The translations under genes were made by a program, and so were the position numbers. From assembly GCA_036555515.1 (NCBI GenBank), contig DATBLC010000151.1, positions 1-64,000 of the forward strand: a stretch of DNA of 64,000 nucleotides, written 5' to 3'. The notes beneath the pieces are model-generated. The model had not been told where the DNA came from. It searched no databases and saw only the letters and a list, made by a program, of their open reading frames with translations. Numbering within the stretch: position 1 is the stretch's first letter; every line of letters starts with the position of its first letter. The DNA is from DATACQ01 sp036555515 (lineage in GTDB: Bacteria > Desulfobacterota > Binatia > UBA9968). Shown here piece by piece: positions 8,691-18,009 of the stretch.

Positions 8691-9893
8691 CTCGTTGTGT
8701 GACCAGTCGGACGCCCAGGCGCTATGCCCGTCTGGCCGTAGCTTCAGCCAGACTTTGCTTCCTTCTTCTACGGGTTCGTGACGCTCTCCGTAGATCAGAA
8801 TAACGCCCTGTCCGTAGACCTCAACCTGATATTCTATTCGTTCTCCGATGAAGAGCGCGGCCTGTACCCTGCCGCCGATAATTCCCGCTGGTATCTCGAG
8901 CCCCGTCGCCTGTAGAATTGTTACATCTTCCGGCCGGGCCGCAATAAAGACCGACTCTCCTCTCTTGATGGCACCCGGATTGTAACTACGCCCAAAAACA
9001 ACGCAGTCTGGCGCGCCCTCAATCGCGATGGCCATCCGCCCCGATGGGTTGCTGCTTTGCACCTTGCCCTTGAACAATAAGGTCCTGCCTAGAAAATCCC
9101 GAACGAATTCGTTGGCAGGCTCTTCGTACAGCGCCCTTGGGCTGCCCTGTTGCTGCACAACGCCGAAGTTCATCAGCGCGATGCGATTCGACAGGCTGAG
9201 AGCTTCGATCTGGTCGTGCGTCACGAACAGCACCGCAATCTTCAGCCGCTTTTGCAGAAGCTTCACCTCGATGCGCATTTGCTCGCGCAGCTTGGCATCC
9301 AGGTTGCTAAATGGCTCATCGAGCAGTAAGACCCGGGGCTCGGTCACCAGCGCCCGCGCGAGCGCTACCCGCTGTTGCTGCCCGCCGCTCAGTAGGGGCC
9401 CCGGACGGTCCTCAAATCCGGCCATGCCCACTAGCTCCACTGCCCGGCGCACGCGCTCTCGGATTTCCCCTTTTGGAAATCTACGCGACTTGAGCGGGAA
9501 CATCACGTTCTCCGCCACCGTCATATGCGGCCATATGGCGTAGGACTGGAATACCATGCCCACGTTGCGCTTGTCGGGAGCGAGAAAGAGTTGACGCGAG
9601 GTCATGACGACGGCGCGTTGGCCAAAGAAAATGTTCCCATCGTCGGGGAGCTCCAGGCCGGCTACCAGGCGCAGAGTTGTTGTCTTGCCGCAGCCGCTCG
9701 GACCGAGCAAGGTTACGATTTCTCCGTCATACACCTCCAACGATAAGTCCTTGACCGCAGGCTGCGCTCCTCCGGGATACGTCTTCCACAGGCCCTCGAG
9801 CCGGATAGCCAGTTTTGTGTCAGTGGCCTTTTCTACGCGCTTGCCAGCAGCCGGTGTCCCAGGCTCATTTGTGTTGGAAAACTTCTGCCGCAT
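8682..9893 (-). CDS. ABC transporter ATP-binding protein (FbpC/PotA type)
   Basis: 403 residues. The ATPase domain has Walker A GPSGCGKTT, signature LSGGQQQR, Walker B VLLLDEPFSNLDAKLR and the H-loop FVTHDQIEAL. A C-terminal TOBE-like regulatory region begins near residue 285. This is the CUT1/Fe(III)/spermidine importer branch. It is the last gene of a binding protein-permease-ATPase set on the minus strand, starting 4 bp after the permease stop. An unusual 30-residue polar N-terminal extension precedes the domain. The cargo is probably ferric iron or another small cation or organic solute; the sequence does not decide. Confidence 0.9.
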   Translation of the reverse strand: MRQKFSNTNEPGTPAAGKRVEKATDTKLAIRLEGLWKTYPGGAQPAVKDLSLEVYDGEIVTLLGPSGCGKTTTLRLVAGLELPDDGNIFFGQRAVVMTSRQLFLAPDKRNVGMVFQSYAIWPHMTVAENVMFPLKSRRFPKGEIRERVRRAVELVGMAGFEDRPGPLLSGGQQQRVALARALVTEPRVLLLDEPFSNLDAKLREQMRIEVKLLQKRLKIAVLFVTHDQIEALSLSNRIALMNFGVVQQQGSPRALYEEPANEFVRDFLGRTLLFKGKVQSSNPSGRMAIAIEGAPDCVVFGRSYNPGAIKRGESVFIAARPEDVTILQATGLEIPAGIIGGRVQAALFIGERIEYQVEVYGQGVILIYGERHEPVEEGSKVWLKLRPDGHSAWASDWSHNETV

Positions 9894-9897
9894 GGGG

Positions 9898-11733
9898 TCA
9901 CCTGTTTTCTGGCCTTGTACCAGCGGGTAACCGCGCCGCGCCCTTATGCGCGGTCTCGCTCAAGCGGCGCTCGTGTTGTACTCCGACGCGCAGGCCAAAG
10001 GCGCGAGCCAAACTTGCGATGCCCACAGTGAGCACGATGAGGAAAATGCTGATGATACTCGCTTCCTCCCGCATGCCGATGTCCGGCGACGCGAACTCCA
10101 GCGCCAGGATGGACAGCGTTCTAGTGCTGCGGTCGGCGAGGAGGATGATGCTGCTGGTAGTGTTGGCCGCGACGACGAAGTTGAGTGTGCCGATTAGGAT
10201 CCAGGTGGGCATGAGCAGCGGGATCCAGACACGAATGTAAGTCCGCAGCCAACCGGCGCCAGAGATCCTGGCCTGCTCCTCCATGTCTTTCCCGACCTGT
10301 ACGAACATCCCCTTGAAGATGTTCGTGCCCGTGGTTTTGCCTTGGATGATGACTACCAGGATCAAGGCATGAATGCTGCCATACAGAAACGCCATCGGCC
10401 GGAACCCGCTGCCCGGCGGAAGGTCCCCCAGAAACAGCCATAATAGCCCCAATCCGGACAGTATGCCGGGGATTGCCGCCGAGCCCCAGATGATGAGGTC
10501 CAGCAGATCACGCCCGGGCCAGCGGGTGTTGACCATGATGTATGCCAGGATGGAGAATAACAGGGGGCTCAAGAGCGCTGCCGTGGTTGCCAAGATAAGC
10601 GTCGTCTTGAGGGCGTCGACGAAAAGGTTGTCCGTAAGCACCAGATTCCAGTGCTCCAGGGTGAACACCGGATCAATATTGAAGTAGCCGGTGCGCGTCA
10701 TGAAGCTGCTGAGCACCAGCATAATTGCGGGTAGCAGGGTGAGCAGAAAGATAAGCGCGCTTATGCCGCTAAAGACTGGCCACTTCCACTTGCCCAGATC
10801 AATCAGGCCGGGCTTGAAGCTGCCGGTGATCGTCGTGTAGTGACGGCGCTGCAGGATCCACCGCTGCATAGGGATGATGAACGCCACCACCAGGAGCGTG
10901 ATGCTCGCCAGAGCGGTTGCCTGGCCGTAGAGCGGCGGCTCCTGCCGCACCATATCGAAGATCATCGTCGAGTATACGAAAAAGCCGAAGGGGACGCCGA
11001 GTAGTTGCTCGATCTCGAAAGATTGGAAAATACGCAGGAGCTGGAGGGCAAACACCAGCACCATTGGCGAGGCCATCAGGGGAAGGGTGACCCGCAGCAT
11101 GGTGCGAAGATTGGATGCGCCGCTCACTCTGGCAGCTTCTTCCATACTCGCGTCCATGTTCCGAAAGGCTGGCGTCAACAGTATCACCTTTACAGCGATG
11201 CCGTTGGCCATCAGATTGGCCCAAAGGATGCCGGGGACGCTGAAGATGTTGAATGGGCCGCTGTCGATAGCAGGGAACAATTTCCGCAGGCCGAGATTAA
11301 CGAACCCCAGGTCCGGGTCCAGGAGACTGATCCAGGCGATGGTGGTGGAGATCCCTGGCATCATGTAAGAGATCCAAAACATGAACTCCAGCCCATGACT
11401 GAAAGGGATCTTGGTGCGCGCCAGCGTCCATGCAACGAGGGTAGCGGTAGGGAAGCTCACGACCATGACCGCCGTCCAGATCATAATTGTGTTGCCCACC
11501 GCCTGGAACAGCCGGGGCTCGGTGAAAGCCACCCGCCAGTTGTCTAGCCCCCACCGGGGCGTGCCGATCAGGATCTCTGGCGCGGTGTTGAAGCTCTGAA
11601 TCAGGATTAAAAAAACCGGATAGATGAGGTAGAAGCCCAGCGCCAAGAGGATAATCGCCATGATCGCTGTGCTCTTGCGAGGAAGGATCTGAACGCTTAC
11701 CTGGTGTGCTGCCGTTGTCGTCAGCTCTGTCAT
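9898..11733 (-). CDS. ABC transporter permease, fused two-domain (FbpB type)
   Basis: 611 residues with about 12 membrane segments in two homologous halves, each with the BPD_transp_1 EAA-like loop (MEEAARVSGASNLR near residue 215, MEEQARISGAGWLR near residue 500). One chain thus supplies both permease domains, as in FbpB/SfuB iron transporters. It lies between the binding protein (11819-13030) and the ATPase (8682-9893). Inner membrane. Confidence in the class is high, in the cargo low. Confidence 0.9.
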   Translation of the reverse strand: MTELTTTAAHQVSVQILPRKSTAIMAIILLALGFYLIYPVFLILIQSFNTAPEILIGTPRWGLDNWRVAFTEPRLFQAVGNTIMIWTAVMVVSFPTATLVAWTLARTKIPFSHGLEFMFWISYMMPGISTTIAWISLLDPDLGFVNLGLRKLFPAIDSGPFNIFSVPGILWANLMANGIAVKVILLTPAFRNMDASMEEAARVSGASNLRTMLRVTLPLMASPMVLVFALQLLRIFQSFEIEQLLGVPFGFFVYSTMIFDMVRQEPPLYGQATALASITLLVVAFIIPMQRWILQRRHYTTITGSFKPGLIDLGKWKWPVFSGISALIFLLTLLPAIMLVLSSFMTRTGYFNIDPVFTLEHWNLVLTDNLFVDALKTTLILATTAALLSPLLFSILAYIMVNTRWPGRDLLDLIIWGSAAIPGILSGLGLLWLFLGDLPPGSGFRPMAFLYGSIHALILVVIIQGKTTGTNIFKGMFVQVGKDMEEQARISGAGWLRTYIRVWIPLLMPTWILIGTLNFVVAANTTSSIILLADRSTRTLSILALEFASPDIGMREEASIISIFLIVLTVGIASLARAFGLRVGVQHERRLSETAHKGAARLPAGTRPENR

Positions 11734-11818
11734 CGGGGCTTCCCCCCCTCTACGTAAGAGGCCTCTAATCTACGCCAGCGCCGACCGGAGGTGATCGGGC
11801 AAACCACTCTGAACGCGC

Positions 11819-13030
11819 CTATCTCCCGCGGATTTCCCGGTAAAGCTCCTCCGCCCGATTCATCACCCGCTCCCGCTTTTTCAGGATCTCCGGGTCATGC
11901 TCGAGCATCAGATACTCAATCCCCGGCTTTCGCATCTCGTCTTCGCTGAGCTTGCCTCTCTCGGTGACGTCCACGCGAAGCGTTTGGTCAGGTATCCCCT
12001 CGCTCTTGGTGTGCATGTCAGTCTGGCCCTCCTTGGAGAGAAACCAATTAACGAAAAGCTTCGCGGCGTTCGGGTGCGGCCGCCGATTGACCACCGTGAG
12101 GTTGTTGGATGCTCCGCTCGCCCCGAGGACGGGCCGCTCCTTCAGCGGCTTTTCGATGACCCGCGAAAAGTTCGCCACGGGCAGACCCTTTCTGCCGAGG
12201 CTATCGATGTCGCGGCCGGCTGAACCCACGAAGATGGCCATGGTATACTTCCCGCGCGCCACGCCGTCGGCAATCTGCCGGTAGTCTTGGATAAACGCGA
12301 CGTTCAGCTCCGGGCTAAAGAAACGCCGCAGGTATTTTTCCCCCAGGTCCGGGTGCACGGGGACGACGAAGTAGGTCCCGCCGGCCCCGGCGATCGTCGG
12401 CGGCAGAGCCACGATCTCGCCGGCGAACCGCTTGTCCAGGAACGTCCATGCAGAGTCGATCTTTTTGGCCTCATCAAGCGGCAATTTTTTTGTGTTGAAG
12501 CGCATCAGGACGGGCGTAATATCGGCCGTGCCCGAGAAAGCGAAGACGTACTTCTCCTCCGCGTCGCTATAGTGGTGTTTTTCCTTGAACCACAGGGACT
12601 TCTTCACCACGTCTGGGTGGAACAAGAGCGGCGCGACGGGGTCGAGCACGCCATTGGGCAAGAGCCGGTCGTTGGCGGTGGTGCCGCCGACCATTATAAT
12701 GTCCACCTCGTATTTGCCGGCGGCCCGCTCGGCCAGGATTCGATCCGCCTGTTTGCTCCCGCCGCCGGTGGAGACCGCCGTTCGAACCCCGAATTTATCC
12801 TCGAAGTGCCGAAAGATAGGCCGGTAGTTCCGGGACGCCGCGCCGCCCAGCACCACCACCAGCTCGCCTTCCTTTCGCGCCGCCGCCACAGTGTCGTCCC
12901 AAGACGCTGCTCTCGCGCTGTTCGCGGCCCCCAGAAAAGCTAGGTTTGCGCCAAGGCAACTCAGCACAAGCAGCAGCTTCACCCGCCTCCTTTTTCGGCC
13001 GTCCCTCGCTGTTAGAAGTTGCGCGAACAT
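11819..13030 (-). CDS. Periplasmic binding protein of Fe(III)-type ABC importer
   Basis: 403 residues. The ATG at 13030 has a good AGGAGGG site 8 bp upstream. A long basic N region and hydrophobic core end near SARAAS. The mature part begins WDDTVAAARKEGELVV, typical of extracellular solute-binding protein families that hold AfuA/FutA-like iron proteins, and has a two-lobed layout. It is the first gene of the three-gene import operon running to 8682. The conserved iron-binding tyrosine pair of FbpA is not obvious, so the ligand could be something else, for example an organic acid or phosphonate. Confidence 0.85.
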   Translation of the reverse strand: MFAQLLTARDGRKRRRVKLLLVLSCLGANLAFLGAANSARAASWDDTVAAARKEGELVVVLGGAASRNYRPIFRHFEDKFGVRTAVSTGGGSKQADRILAERAAGKYEVDIIMVGGTTANDRLLPNGVLDPVAPLLFHPDVVKKSLWFKEKHHYSDAEEKYVFAFSGTADITPVLMRFNTKKLPLDEAKKIDSAWTFLDKRFAGEIVALPPTIAGAGGTYFVVPVHPDLGEKYLRRFFSPELNVAFIQDYRQIADGVARGKYTMAIFVGSAGRDIDSLGRKGLPVANFSRVIEKPLKERPVLGASGASNNLTVVNRRPHPNAAKLFVNWFLSKEGQTDMHTKSEGIPDQTLRVDVTERGKLSEDEMRKPGIEYLMLEHDPEILKKRERVMNRAEELYREIRGR

Positions 13031-13275
13031 GACTTAAACCCTCCTTTCATTCATCATAAGGACTCGGCTACGGCAAACTCCTCAACATCTGCCAGGAGTA
13101 TAAGAGCCCGACCTATTGCGCCGACGCCGTAGCGGCCGAAGAAAACAACAAGGCGGTCAGAAGCGCAAAATTTAGCGCCACGGGATGAGTTGCAACCCTG
13201 ACCTCCTTAAAGCGACGGCAAGACCAAAGGATCTAAAAGATCTATGGCAAGGAAAGTGCCAATATTTCTGAGAAG

Positions 13276-13662
13276 CGCGGCAAGTTGCTTGAATGTAAGG
13301 AGCTTACGACAATATCAATGAGATTTGCCGCAACCGGAGCGTGTGCAATTTCTACCCGTGAAGCGGGTCCTGCGTGCAGAACATTCACAGAGCTAATCTG
13401 TCTGCCTATGACAAAATCAACGTCGGATCATCGGTTAAACAGCAGCTCGCGAATGACCTTGGGTTGGAAGAGGGTGCGCTCGTAGTCTTGAAAGGCGGCA
13501 TTCAAGAGCTGCTTGGACGCGAGCGATAACGCCAGCTGGGAGCTTTTGGAACATATATTGGTCGATGAAGAAGAACATGTCGATTGGATCGAAACCCAAC
13601 TCCATGAGATTGAAGAAGTTGGATACCAGAATTACCTCGCGCAACAGATTTATAAGAAATGA
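13276..13662 (+). pseudogene. bfr: Broken bacterioferritin gene
   Basis: Plus-strand pieces of bacterioferritin are visible in two frames. The first reads LSAYDKINVGSSVKQQL and stops at TAA 13527-13529. The second, from 13516, reads DNASWELLEHILVDEEEH, then VDWIETQLHEIEEVG and NYLAQQI, ending at TGA 13660-13662: the Bfr C terminus with the ferroxidase EEEH motif. A frameshift near 13516-13527 joins them. Further upstream, KLLECKELTTI near 13282 resembles the KLLxxELTAI start of Bfr, but the haem-Met helix between is not recognisable. I read it as decayed. It faces the iron transporter operon on the other strand. Confidence 0.7.
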
Positions 13663-13836
13663 TCGGCGGACCTGGTTAAGGACTACTCAACTAGGTAATC
13701 GAACGTGGCATTGTCGAGCGCAACAATTTTCAAGTAGAGCGACTTCGTGCGCCATCTTGCATCGTAGCAGGACTACCGTCGCGCGATGGTCGGGCTAAGG
13801 CGGCAAAGAGCCGCCCGGAACCCGCGAGTCGGATCT

Positions 13837-14664
13837 CTATGCTACATCCAATCCGCGGTCGTTGTCCGGATGGTTTGTGGCGCCGAACTTCCAATAGCCA
13901 TGCGTGAGGACGTAGGCCCGGTCCATGCCCCGTTCGTTTAGTAAGTGGCGGCGGATATCCCGCATGACGCCGGCTTCGCAGCCGATCCACACGCGGCCGT
14001 TGCCCTCCGGGAACGAAAATTCTCGCACCGCCCGCTCCAACCTTTGCCCGACCGTTCCCACTGCCCCGCCGTGGTGAAGCCATGTCACGTGAAATCGAGC
14101 CGGCGACTCCAACTTCAGTTCCTCCCCTGCATCCGCCACCTCGACGAAGACATGAGCGAAACAGGATGCAGGCAGGGCTTCGAGAAGCGTCCCGATCGCC
14201 GGCAGCGCCGACTCGTCGCCGCCGATCAAATACCAGTTCGCCTCGGCGTGGACTTTATAGGCGCCGCCGGGCTGGTGCGACACTGCCACGACCTGCCCCG
14301 GCTTGGCCTGCTCCGCCCAGGTAGAGCCGGGACCATCACCGTGGAGCAGGAAGTCGACTGACAGTTCTCCGGTTTTTTGATCCCAACGCCGGGGTGTATA
14401 GGTACGATTCAAAGGGCGCTGCTGGCCCGCCTGAAGGATCGGGCCATCGGGTCCCCATTCCGGAAGCACCAACTTCGACTCACCGGCGGGCGGAAAATTC
14501 AACTTCATATGCTCCGCTGGACCGCGCGTCGCGAAGCCTTCCAGTTCCTCCCCGACGAAGACGACACGCGTCATATGCGGGGTAAGACGCTCCACATGGT
14601 GGACCTCGACCAAGCGCGGCTTCGGGCGGACACGGCGGGGTTTTGCTGGTTCAGGTAGGCTCAT
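13837..14664 (-). CDS. Siderophore-interacting protein (FAD ferric-siderophore reductase)
   Basis: About 275 residues from the ATG at 14664. An N-terminal FAD-binding domain has RTYTPRRWD (flavin RxYS/T motif variant) and VDFLLHGDGPGSTWA. A C-terminal SIP domain has LIGGDESALPAI and ends KFGATNHPDN, close to the YWRxGxxxE ending of ViuB/YqjH proteins. It should release iron from imported siderophores by NAD(P)H-dependent reduction in the cytoplasm. It is the last gene of the iron island but has its own promoter (14786-14813) and a leader with a terminator-like hairpin. Confidence 0.9.
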   Translation of the reverse strand: MSLPEPAKPRRVRPKPRLVEVHHVERLTPHMTRVVFVGEELEGFATRGPAEHMKLNFPPAGESKLVLPEWGPDGPILQAGQQRPLNRTYTPRRWDQKTGELSVDFLLHGDGPGSTWAEQAKPGQVVAVSHQPGGAYKVHAEANWYLIGGDESALPAIGTLLEALPASCFAHVFVEVADAGEELKLESPARFHVTWLHHGGAVGTVGQRLERAVREFSFPEGNGRVWIGCEAGVMRDIRRHLLNERGMDRAYVLTHGYWKFGATNHPDNDRGLDVA

Positions 14665-14685
14665 ATAAGCTCCTTCATTTAGGGT

Positions 14686-14723
14686 AAAAAAAAGCCAGGA
14701 GATCCGATCGGGATTTTCCTGGC
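14686..14723 (-). terminator. Leader hairpin with U-run before the SIP gene
   Basis: On the minus strand GCCAGGA and TCCTGGC (14694-14723) form a stem with a partly paired interior, followed directly by eight U. It lies between the promoter at 14786-14813 and the start codon at 14664, so it would act as a 5'-leader terminator or attenuator rather than end the upstream DUF4198 gene, which is transcribed away from it. Confidence 0.6.
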
Positions 14724-14785
14724 TTGCTGCCCAAGGGCTGCTGGCTTGGAGCCGTTTTAAGTTCAACTTTGCGTAACTATCCTTG

Positions 14786-14813
14786 ACTATATTTCATGGC
14801 CTTAATCTGTCAA
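14786..14813 (-). promoter_or_regulatory. Sigma-70 promoter of the SIP gene
   Basis: Minus-strand TTGACA (14808-14813) and TATAGT (14786-14791) are separated by 16 bp. The predicted transcript would carry a leader of about 115 nt containing the hairpin at 14686-14723. Confidence 0.6.
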
Positions 14814-14915
14814 GAACCGATCAGGGATTCCGGTCTCGGCGAGGATCCTTTCCACCGGAAAATGCGCCGTGTGTTGATAGAGATCCCATGTTTGTCGTAC
14901 CAGGCCGTTCATCGA

Positions 14916-15614
14916 TCATTTGCCGATCCAAAATTTTTGTTTTTCTGTCCAACGAATCCCACCTTGTTGAACGAACGACAGCGACGATATGTGACGGATG
15001 CGGTTGAAAGTTTCGCCACCGCTGCCGCCGGGCTTTTCCTCGAAGTACACCAGTTCGACAACGTACCTACCGGTCCAGGGCGTCGACAGCATCACCTGGC
15101 CTTTATCGTCGGTGGTGAAGGGCTTCTGCCACTTTATTGGACCGATGAGCGTCAGTTCGGTCTTCGCCAACGGCTCGCCATAAAGCATAAGAAGAAAAGT
15201 ATTGGCATTGGGTGCGGTGGGCACCAGCTCCAAGTCGAGCTTGGCGGCGGTTTCGCTGCGCCCGGCCTTGGCGTAATAAATCGTTTTGGTTCTGCCGCCT
15301 TTCTCTTTATCCTCGCGCGGCGGCATGGTGTTTTCCACCAGGCGCACGTCGCCGCGTCCTTTGACCTGGAACTCCAAATTATTCTCATTGCGCTTGATGG
15401 GAAGAGGCTCGGTGCTCGAGCCAAGAAACACTTTCGGCGCCTTGATACGGTCGAGCATGCCGCCGGTCTTTTCGCGGATATCGTCGATCCATTCGCCGAG
15501 GTAAGCGCGCGCCGGCCCTTCGCCGTCGCGTTCCAGCCAGACGTAATGGGCGTGGACGGAAGGGATGAGCGCCAACGTGGCGAGGATGACAATGAGAGAA
15601 ATCAGCTTTGGCAT
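14916..15614 (-). CDS. Periplasmic DUF4198-like protein
   Basis: 232 residues. The signal peptide ends in VHAHY, and the His after cleavage plus VWLERDG is typical of DUF4198/NikM-like periplasmic proteins linked to metal uptake. The C-terminal half has a strand-rich module (GQVMLSTPWTGRYVVELVYF) like the carboxypeptidase-regulatory fold. It sits 17 bp after the PepSY-flavodoxin gene, inside the siderophore operon. A role in metal binding at the outer face of the inner membrane is inference from context. Confidence 0.75.
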   Translation of the reverse strand: MPKLISLIVILATLALIPSVHAHYVWLERDGEGPARAYLGEWIDDIREKTGGMLDRIKAPKVFLGSSTEPLPIKRNENNLEFQVKGRGDVRLVENTMPPREDKEKGGRTKTIYYAKAGRSETAAKLDLELVPTAPNANTFLLMLYGEPLAKTELTLIGPIKWQKPFTTDDKGQVMLSTPWTGRYVVELVYFEEKPGGSGGETFNRIRHISSLSFVQQGGIRWTEKQKFWIGK

Positions 15615-15630
15615 GAAGGCAATCCTTTTC

Positions 15631-17451
15631 CTATGCGGATAACGCGGCGCGTTCGTTTTCCGTGAGATGGGTCAGCACGCCGCGAAGCCAATGCTTGGCG
15701 GGACCTTCATAGTCAACGTCGCAGTCGACGCGCGCGTGGATGCGTGTAGCACCGTGGCGCTCCAGAGCGGCATCGAACTCGCGGCCGCATTTGCAGAAGT
15801 GATCGTAGGTGGTATTGCCCAGCGCGAGCACGGAAAATTTGACGCCGCGGAGATCGAGGCCATTGCCGTGTACCACCGTTTCCCAGAACGGCACCGCGTC
15901 ATCGGGCGGTTCGCCGTCACCGTAGGTGCTGACGACCATCAACACGCAACTCGCTTGGGTCAACACGCTGGTCTGGCAGTGGGCCATGTCGCGCACTCTT
16001 AAAATTACCCCGGCAGTGCGCAGCTCTTTGGCCAATTTATTGGCTAACGTTTCCGCGTTGCCGGTAACCGTGGCGTAGAGAATCAGCACCGAGTCGCCGT
16101 TGTACGGCGCGGTGCTCCATTGCGTGGAAGCGTCTTCGTGACCGTTGTGAGCGTGGCCGTTGGTTGTATTGGAATTTGTTTGTTCCATCTCGATCCTCAC
16201 CGGTTCCTTTGATGTCTCGACGATTGTCGGTTGAATGGTATGTACTTCGGTCGGCTGCGCTTCTTCCGGCGCCATGACGTACTCCACAGTAGTTGCGTCT
16301 TCGGCGTCCCGCTTGCGGTAACGGAAACGCCGCCAAGCCATGGCGAAGCCGGTCCATACCAAAAAGCAGCCGCCGAGGGACGCCAAGCCGGCGACGGTCT
16401 GGCCAATGACACCGAGCGCCTCGCCGGTGTGCAGACCGCGCACCCAGATCCGCAATTTTCGCCCGGTGCTCGCCGCAGCGTAGGGCTCCCACTTGACGAT
16501 TTCCGCGGTGGAGCGATCGAGCTGCAATTGCGAGCGGGCGAAGATATGCGGCGCTGTCGGCTCTTGAATCAATAGGGTAATCGGTCCGTCGCCGCGCGGC
16601 GGCAAGCGCACCATCATCATGATCCAGCCGGGAGCTTGCTGATCGGCACGGGCCAGGAAGGCATCGAAACTCGCCAGCGGCTTGCGCTCGCGCGGCTCGC
16701 CTTCGCCGCGGCGCTGTTGCGCCTGCGCCATCGGGCTGGTCGCTTGCGCTCGCGGCGGCGGCTCGCTGCCGGTCAACGTGTAAAGCAGATCGTTGGCCCA
16801 AGGGTAGGACATCACCGCTGCGGTCAGAGTCAGCACCACGAGCACCGCGGAGGACCAGAAGCCGATGACGTTGTGCCAGTTCCAATCGCGCGCTTTGCCG
16901 CGCAGGTGAAAGTTGAACAGCAGACTGGGCTTCAATCCGCGCCAGTGCCAACTGCGCGGCCACCACAGATAGACGCCGGTGACGGCAAGCCAGAAGAACG
17001 CGAGGTTGCAGGCGCCGGTGATGGCGCGGCCGGTGGCGCGACCTTCGCCTTCCGTACCGAGCCAGCGGTGCCAATCGATTACATCGTGAAACCAATCGTG
17101 CAGTTTGGAGCCATTACCCAGTACCGTGCCGGTGTATGGATTCACGTAGGTCGCGCCATCGCGGCCAAAGCCGACGGCAACCGAGGCGGTCGGCTCGTTG
17201 CGCAGCACCACGCCGGTAGGCCGCGCTTTTGGATTCGGCTCGCGCGCCTTGGCGACGATGTCGTCCAGGCTCAAGCGCGGCGCGTTGCCGCTAGGCGGCA
17301 CGACTTCGCGCACATGGCGCTCGGCGTATTCGACCATCTGGTGTTCGTACATAAGAATCACGCCGGTCGCCGACATGATAAAGATGACCAAACCGCCGAT
17401 CAGTCCCGCGAGCAGGTGCGACCAGAAGATGATCTTATGAAGCAATTTCAT
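15631..17451 (-). CDS. PepSY membrane protein fused to flavodoxin (ferric reductase type)
   Basis: 606 residues. Residues about 1-400 are a PepSY-associated membrane protein with four main helices: one at 10-35, helices near 155-175 and 205-230, and one near 360. Conserved His residues (HKIIFWSHLLAG, HDWFHDVIDWHRWLG, WHNVIGFW) could ligate haem. After a linker of about 50 residues, a flavodoxin domain (about 455-606) starts with LILYATVTGNAETLA, the FMN phosphate loop, and has STYGDGEPPD and LALGNTTYDHFC. This is likely an inner-membrane reductase passing electrons from FMN across the membrane to ferric siderophore. Such genes often follow siderophore receptors. The electron donor to FMN is not evident. 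Confidence 0.85.
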   Translation of the reverse strand: MKLLHKIIFWSHLLAGLIGGLVIFIMSATGVILMYEHQMVEYAERHVREVVPPSGNAPRLSLDDIVAKAREPNPKARPTGVVLRNEPTASVAVGFGRDGATYVNPYTGTVLGNGSKLHDWFHDVIDWHRWLGTEGEGRATGRAITGACNLAFFWLAVTGVYLWWPRSWHWRGLKPSLLFNFHLRGKARDWNWHNVIGFWSSAVLVVLTLTAAVMSYPWANDLLYTLTGSEPPPRAQATSPMAQAQQRRGEGEPRERKPLASFDAFLARADQQAPGWIMMMVRLPPRGDGPITLLIQEPTAPHIFARSQLQLDRSTAEIVKWEPYAAASTGRKLRIWVRGLHTGEALGVIGQTVAGLASLGGCFLVWTGFAMAWRRFRYRKRDAEDATTVEYVMAPEEAQPTEVHTIQPTIVETSKEPVRIEMEQTNSNTTNGHAHNGHEDASTQWSTAPYNGDSVLILYATVTGNAETLANKLAKELRTAGVILRVRDMAHCQTSVLTQASCVLMVVSTYGDGEPPDDAVPFWETVVHGNGLDLRGVKFSVLALGNTTYDHFCKCGREFDAALERHGATRIHARVDCDVDYEGPAKHWLRGVLTHLTENERAALSA

Positions 17452-17464
17452 AGAGTGTCCTCGG

Positions 17465-18004
17465 CTAGTTGGCTTTGCCGGCGCTCAAGACGCCAAGCTC
17501 GGTGCGCAACCAGTCGCGTAAGAGTTCCTTTTCGTAGCGCAGATAATCTTCGCGCGGGTAGGCAGTGCGCAGCTGGTAGTCGATATCGGTGAGGTTGCGC
17601 TTGCCTTCTTTGACCGTTTGCTCGCCGGGATCGACAACGCGAAAGTCCAGCACAATGCGCGGCGGATAAACGCTTCTGTTCACGCGCACGTGATCCAATT
17701 GCGGGCCGCGGATAGGCTCAAAGTCGCCGGCCATGTCAATGTCGGTGATCTTGATCTCCATGCGCAGGGCTTCGGGCAGGAAGCGCGCCGCGCTATCCAT
17801 GATAAAACGCTGCAACTGCAGCAGTAGCGCGCGCGAGCTGCGTTCCGTTTCCGAGTAGCGTACGTCGGTGAATTTGTCCGGCTCGACAAAAACGACCGAT
17901 ACGCGGGCCGGCGCATCCGAGGCGGCGTGGCCGGGTATCGAAGCAAGCAAGCCACCCAGCAAAAACGTCGTCGCTAAAAAGTCTGTGATTAGAGGGCTCT
18001 TCAT
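17465..18004 (-). CDS. DUF3016 exported protein
   Basis: About 179 residues. A signal peptide (MKSPLITDFLATTF, ending GHAASDA) leads to a domain with VSVVFVEPDKFTDVRYSE and ITDIDMAGDFEP, which I recognise as DUF3016. The gene lies between the PiuC and PepSY genes. An ATG at 18013 overlaps the PiuC stop as ATGA, but the GGAGG site sits 10 bp before the ATG at 18004 and almost touches the other, so I favour 18004. Function unknown; a periplasmic role in iron handling is context only. Confidence 0.75.
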   Translation of the reverse strand: MKSPLITDFLATTFLLGGLLASIPGHAASDAPARVSVVFVEPDKFTDVRYSETERSSRALLLQLQRFIMDSAARFLPEALRMEIKITDIDMAGDFEPIRGPQLDHVRVNRSVYPPRIVLDFRVVDPGEQTVKEGKRNLTDIDYQLRTAYPREDYLRYEKELLRDWLRTELGVLSAGKAN

Positions 18005-18009
18005 GGTCC

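Noticed and set aside
13435..13644. Minus-strand 69-residue ORF in the bacterioferritin relic
   Set aside because: Antisense of recognisable Bfr sequence.
16636..17592. Long plus-strand open frame opposite the PepSY-flavodoxin gene
   Set aside because: Arg/Ala-rich shadow of a gene with strong domain evidence on the other strand.
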